A stretch of 9,945 nucleotides of DNA from Deltaproteobacteria bacterium (GTDB lineage: Bacteria > Desulfobacterota > Desulfobacteria > Desulfobacterales > Desulfatibacillaceae). Both the position numbers and the translations under genes were made by a program. The stretch's first letter is position 1. The number at the start of each line of letters is the position of its first letter. Shown piece by piece: positions 6,850 to 9,945 of the stretch. The stretch spans positions 1 to 9,945 of the forward strand of contig JAFDHW010000133.1 of NCBI GenBank assembly GCA_019308705.1, given 5' to 3'. The notes beneath the pieces are model-generated. The model was not told where the DNA came from. It searched no databases and worked only from the letters and a program-made list of their open reading frames with translations.

Positions 6850-8109
6850 TCACTTGTTCTCGCCCCGGACCTCGGACCGCCGTTCCAGCGCCAGCATGCT
6901 GATGTCGTCCTCGAAGTTCTCGTTCCCGTGGAACCGGTAGAGTTCCTTTCCCAGCTTGCGCATGAGGTCCGGCAGGGCGAGGTCCCGCTGGTCCGTGAGG
7001 AAGAACTGGAGCCTTTGCATGGAAAAACGCTCCCCGTCGGGGTTGGTGCAGTCCACGATGCCGTCCGAATAAAGGAACAGGCGGTCCCCCGGGGAAAGCG
7101 CCAGGGTGGTTTCCGTGAAATCCGCCTGGGGCACCAGGCCCACAGGCAGCCCGCCCGAACCCACCAGCCTGGCGTCCGACGCCGCGGGCAGGTAGATGGG
7201 ATAGGGGTGGCCCGCCTGGACAAACCGCACCTCCCCGTTGCCCTTGGCCACGGTGCCGTACACCATGGTGAAATACTGCTCCACGGCCTCGTTGGACTGG
7301 AACAGGAGGTCCAGCTCCCGCACCACCGAGACGGGGGAAAGGACTTGGGACGCGCCTTCCTGGCCGACGGTGCCGTTGCGGATTAACGCCTCGTGGAAGG
7401 GCAGGCTGCTCAACGTCTTGCTCACGGCCACGGACATCATGGCCGCCGGGATGCCGTGGCCCGACACGTCCAGATGGTAAAAGGCGATGGTCTCCGCGTC
7501 CAGGGCGAAGTAGTTGAAGATGTCGCCTCCCACCACCTGGCAGGGGATGAACAGGCTCTCGAACCAGAAGCCGTACAGGGCCTCGGTGCAACTGGGCAGG
7601 AGACTCTGTTGGATGCGGGCCGCGGCCTCCACGTCCTTGGTGATGACCTCGTGGGCGAAGCGCAGCCTGCGGTTGGTCTCCTCCAGTTCTTCGTTTCGCT
7701 GGGCGAGCCTCTTTTCCAGGTCCAGTATGCGCTGGGCGCTCTTGATTCGCGCCTGCACCTCCTCCACGCCGAAGGGCTCCAGGATAAAGTCGTCCGCCCC
7801 GGCCTCCATGGCGGCTATGAGCTTGTCCTTGTGGTCCCGGGGGGTCAGGAGGATGAGGTACACGTAGAAAGGCCCCCGATTCTCCCGGATGTGGGCGCAA
7901 AGCTCCAGCCCTTGGCAGCCGGGCATTTCCCAGTCCGCCAAAACCAGCCAGGGCCGGTGCTCCTTCAGGGCGGCCTTCGCTTCCTGGGGGGAGGCCGCCC
8001 CCACGGTCCGGTAGCCCCATTCCTCCAGGTTTCGCAAAAGGAGGTCCCGTATCCGGTGGTCGTGGGAGGCCACCAGAATGGGCCTGGTGTCTTGGGCGGG
8101 TTTCTGCAA
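6850..8109 (-). CDS. Receiver-domain SpoIIE/RsbU-type PP2C serine phosphatase
   Basis: This 419-residue cytoplasmic protein has a response-regulator receiver (about 10-125), a coiled coil (about 122-165, with LEKRLAQRNEELEETNRRL) and a SpoIIE-type PP2C phosphatase domain (about 180-412). The phosphatase metal ligands are present: Asp196 in VGGD, Asp214 in DVSGHG, Asp349 in YSDG and Asp401/402 in FEDD. AGHPYPIYL and GLPVGLV are also typical. Such enzymes usually dephosphorylate an anti-sigma-factor antagonist. The receiver keeps Asp59 and Thr89, but the acidic pair is replaced by Ser15-His16 and the conserved lysine by Glu111 (ILEPF), so it may not be phosphorylated in the normal way. The start is TTG 8109, with GAGGA seven bases upstream. 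No antagonist or anti-sigma gene is nearby. The partly unmatched receiver may instead sense by protein contact. Confidence 0.93.
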   Translation of the reverse strand: MQKPAQDTRPILVASHDHRIRDLLLRNLEEWGYRTVGAASPQEAKAALKEHRPWLVLADWEMPGCQGLELCAHIRENRGPFYVYLILLTPRDHKDKLIAAMEAGADDFILEPFGVEEVQARIKSAQRILDLEKRLAQRNEELEETNRRLRFAHEVITKDVEAAARIQQSLLPSCTEALYGFWFESLFIPCQVVGGDIFNYFALDAETIAFYHLDVSGHGIPAAMMSVAVSKTLSSLPFHEALIRNGTVGQEGASQVLSPVSVVRELDLLFQSNEAVEQYFTMVYGTVAKGNGEVRFVQAGHPYPIYLPAASDARLVGSGGLPVGLVPQADFTETTLALSPGDRLFLYSDGIVDCTNPDGERFSMQRLQFFLTDQRDLALPDLMRKLGKELYRFHGNENFEDDISMLALERRSEVRGENK

Positions 8110-8116
8110 ACGGTTT

Positions 8117-8121
8117 TCCTC
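8117..8121 (-). promoter_or_regulatory. Ribosome-binding site supporting a TTG start
   Basis: The minus strand reads GAGGA followed by seven bases and then TTG 8107-8109. This supports the uncommon TTG start of the phosphatase gene and places the receiver's first strand at residues 10-14, as expected. Confidence 0.6.
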
Positions 8122-8128
8122 AAAACGC

Positions 8129-8161
8129 GGCCCGGTAACCGCGATCAGCGGGTGCCGGGCC
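8129..8161 (-). terminator. Hairpin between the 488-aa gene and the phosphatase gene, possible terminator
   Basis: GGCCCGG at 8129-8135 pairs with CCGGGCC at 8155-8161, and inside it CCGC at 8139-8142 pairs with GCGG at 8148-8151 around the loop GATCA. On the minus strand it is followed by GCGTTTTGAGG, a short T-run of four. It lies in the 86-bp gap and could end transcripts of the upstream gene. The short T-run makes it a weak intrinsic terminator, and an attenuating or RNA-protecting hairpin is also possible. Confidence 0.5.
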
Positions 8162-8195
8162 TAAAGATAGTACAGGAAGCGCGCCCGGAAAGGCG

Positions 8196-9662
8196 TCAGG
8201 CGGTTTTTTCCTTCATGGCGAGGAGGTCCTGCCGGAGCTTTTCCAGGGCGGTTCTTCCCAGCCGCCGCATCTCTTCCACCGTGCGCTCGTCCGCACGCAT
8301 GGCGTCGGAGATCACCCGCATGCCGAACCGCACGTAGTAGTTGTCCAGAAACTCGGCCTCGCCGTGCCAGCGGTACTTGTACTTGCCCGGCTCGGACGTG
8401 TCCCAGGCCACTTCCATGTACGCGCCCTTGCCCCTGTTGCCGCGCTCCAGGACCGTGGAAAAGGAGTTGGTGATCTCTTCCATGTTTCCCGGGATGAACA
8501 GGTCGATGATCCACACGGGGATGATGTGGAAGGCTAAGCCCGAAATCGAGGTCCGGCCCGTCTGGTTCAGGCCCGCGTAGAGGAGCATGTCCGTTTCCGA
8601 GTCGCTGTAGCGGGTGGTGCTCTTCACGTGGGGGGTGTCGAAGTGCAGGCCCTTGACATTGCTCTGGATGGAAATGTTGTTTCTAAACGAGTACTCGGTC
8701 AGATCCTCCATGGAGAAGGCCCGCTCGAACACCGGAGCGCCGGCCGACCCGAAGGAGACCACGGGCAGCACCTTGCCTTCCCTGGTGAAGACTTCGAAGG
8801 TGAAGGCTTTCGGCCGGGGCGCCAGGGAGAAGGTGTACAGAAGGTCGCCGTCCATGCTCACCCCGTTGCCGGAAACCTGCGTTATCCCCTCCAGGTCCTC
8901 CAGGAAATCCGCGATGCGGGGGAACTCCTTGCCCAGTTCCCGCTCCTTGTACCCCCAGGTCATGGAAAAATGGTTGTAGGGGATGTTCTTTCTCGCCCGG
9001 ATCTGGGAGATGCTCTCAAAGGTGAAGTACCGGTCCAGGTAGCCCATGAAGCGCGGAAAAGCCTCGCGGAAATTGTCGATGGCGTCGTAGCGGTCCAGGT
9101 CCTCGCCGGCTTCGTTGGCCAGTTCTTGCAGGTTCGCCGGGTCCAGGACCCGCAAGAAGCCGGTGAGCAGCCGGACGATATTTTCATGGGAGAGGGTCTC
9201 CGTGGCCGCGTTGAACTCCAGGGAGGCCAGAAAGGAGGTTTTTCCCCGCACGGGGTTCTTGTTCTTTTCCAGGCTGAAGTCCGCGATGAAGCTTCCGATG
9301 GTGGAAAGTTCCGGGGTCGGCTCGCCCCGGTCCAGCACGTTTAAGGAAAACGTGTCGTCGCTGTAGATCCCGGCAAAGGTGAGCCCCCGGGTGCCGTCGG
9401 GCCGGTCCATCAGGTGGCGGCTTTCGTAAACCCGGTCGAAGTTGAACTCCTTGAAGGAATCGGTGAGGAACGTGAAAAGTTCCATCATCTTGTCGTCCGG
9501 CTCCCATTTGGACGACGCGCCGAGGTAGTCCATGAGCTTCAACCCCGCTTCCACACCTTTTTCATCCGGCGCGGAATGGACGACCGCATCGGAAAATTCA
9601 TAGCCCAGGGTTGGGCAGGCGGCAAGGGCGAAAACCAGGAGGCAGGTGACGATCCGGTGCAT
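8196..9662 (-). CDS. Exported protein of unknown function, possible lipoprotein
   Basis: I do not recognise this 488-residue protein. It starts with a hydrophobic signal (MHRIVTCLLVFALAAC). The LAAC at 13-16 matches a lipobox, so Cys16 could be lipid-modified. Cleavage after about TLG at 18-20 by signal peptidase I is the alternative. The rest is soluble-looking, with mixed helices and strands, many aromatic and acidic residues, and no second clear membrane helix except a short hydrophobic patch near 'HIIPVWIIDLFIPG'. The C-terminus is a charged helix (MRRLGRTALEKLRQDLLAMKEK). ATG 9662 has a near-perfect AAAGGAGGAAAC upstream. It precedes the phosphatase gene by 86 bp with a hairpin between. 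A copy of the palindromic element lies 102 bp upstream. An envelope location is likely; I give no function. Confidence 0.8.
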   Translation of the reverse strand: MHRIVTCLLVFALAACPTLGYEFSDAVVHSAPDEKGVEAGLKLMDYLGASSKWEPDDKMMELFTFLTDSFKEFNFDRVYESRHLMDRPDGTRGLTFAGIYSDDTFSLNVLDRGEPTPELSTIGSFIADFSLEKNKNPVRGKTSFLASLEFNAATETLSHENIVRLLTGFLRVLDPANLQELANEAGEDLDRYDAIDNFREAFPRFMGYLDRYFTFESISQIRARKNIPYNHFSMTWGYKERELGKEFPRIADFLEDLEGITQVSGNGVSMDGDLLYTFSLAPRPKAFTFEVFTREGKVLPVVSFGSAGAPVFERAFSMEDLTEYSFRNNISIQSNVKGLHFDTPHVKSTTRYSDSETDMLLYAGLNQTGRTSISGLAFHIIPVWIIDLFIPGNMEEITNSFSTVLERGNRGKGAYMEVAWDTSEPGKYKYRWHGEAEFLDNYYVRFGMRVISDAMRADERTVEEMRRLGRTALEKLRQDLLAMKEKTA

Positions 9663-9666
9663 GTTT

Positions 9667-9671
9667 CCTCC
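9667..9671 (-). promoter_or_regulatory. Strong ribosome-binding site of the 488-aa gene
   Basis: The minus strand has GGAGG within AAAGGAGG, four bases before ATG 9662. This selects that codon over the start 51 bases further upstream in the same frame, which would put 17 polar residues ahead of the signal peptide. Confidence 0.75.
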
Positions 9672-9763
9672 TTTCGGATGCGGGAAGCCGTGTGGACCGG
9701 GGTCAGAACCCAAAAGGGAACGGCGCTTTGGGAAGCTGCCAAAGGAGTTCTACGGATTTTTAA

Positions 9764-9945
9764 CCCGGATCATTCATGAGCAATTTTGCCCGAGATCGAA
9801 TTTTTCTTTATTTTCAATCCGTTGGAGCTGTTTTTTTGGGTCTTGCGCCAAAGACGGTCTGATTATTTGAGGAATTCTGCCATTCGGGCAAAATTGTTCA
9901 CCCTTCGGGCTCGCCCGATTTCCGCGCTGGCCGCGTTATCGGGGC
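9764..9945. mobile_element. MITE-like palindromic element, copy 2 (right part different, runs off the window)
   Basis: Positions 9764-9895 match 6632-6763 of copy 1 at 130 of 132 bases (differences at 9771 and 9856). Only one 44-bp unit is present. From 9896 the sequence leaves copy 1. The inverted match to its own left arm continues only to about 9900 (TTCA against TGAG). The rest to the edge is GC-rich and palindromic: CGGGC at 9906-9910 with GCCCG at 9913-9917, and CCCGAT at 9914-9919 with ATCGGG at 9938-9943. A minus-strand frame ending at TAA 9863-9865 is open to the edge (…IGRARRVNNFARMAEFLK), but it may be only repeat sequence. With the 488-aa gene's leader this fills the 283 bp to the window edge. 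Confidence 0.65.

Noticed and set aside
9675..9763. Sigma-54-like promoter (TGGCAG) upstream of the 488-aa gene
   Set aside because: The GG and GC elements are wrongly spaced and no TTGC follows, so the match is not convincing.

Overview
This is a GC-rich, tightly packed bacterial window. The gene content (YbbR-like protein next to type III pantothenate kinase, two-part RdgC-like protein, SpoIIE-type phosphatase with a receiver, frequent TTG/GTG starts) is most like a high-GC deltaproteobacterium (Desulfobacterota). That assignment is an inference from gene style, not a database match.

Layout. On the + strand, 1-1806 holds the last codons of an upstream gene (possibly folP), a membrane-anchored YbbR-domain protein and coaX. 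coaX converges, with only 6 bp between, on a minus-strand block read from right to left. The rightmost minus-strand gene encodes an unrecognised 488-aa exported protein (8196-9662). Next is a receiver/SpoIIE phosphatase (6850-8109), separated from it by a hairpin. Then come rfbB (5560-6618), rfbC (4772-5344), a 98-aa DUF4389 membrane protein, an RdgC-like protein split in two by one in-frame TAG, and a 14-helix DHA2-type MFS exporter. From rfbC to the MFS gene the spacing is 3-31 bp or overlapping, so these five reading frames look like one operon.

Two AT-rich copies of a short non-coding element lie at 6632-6825 and from 9764 to the right edge, in the same orientation. They share 130 of 132 bases. 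The first copy has about 30-bp terminal inverted repeats, a possible 4-bp target duplication (CTGG) and an internal 44-bp tandem duplication in which each unit folds as a hairpin. It looks like a MITE-type, non-autonomous element, and it sits directly against the rfbB ribosome-binding site. The second copy has the same left part but changes into GC-rich palindromic DNA at its right end.

How the genes work together: YbbR and CoaX belong to housekeeping functions (possible c-di-AMP cyclase partner; first step of CoA synthesis). RfbB and RfbC make and epimerise dTDP-4-keto-6-deoxyglucose on the way to dTDP-L-rhamnose, but rfbA and rfbD are not in the window. The phosphatase looks like the output of a partner-switch or stress pathway, although its receiver has lost key phosphorylation residues. 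I see no CRISPR array, tRNA, rRNA or complete transposase. No gene-free stretch exceeds 300 bp. The most interesting items are the split RdgC-like pair inside an rfbC-DUF4389-MFS operon, the palindromic element, and the degenerate receiver.
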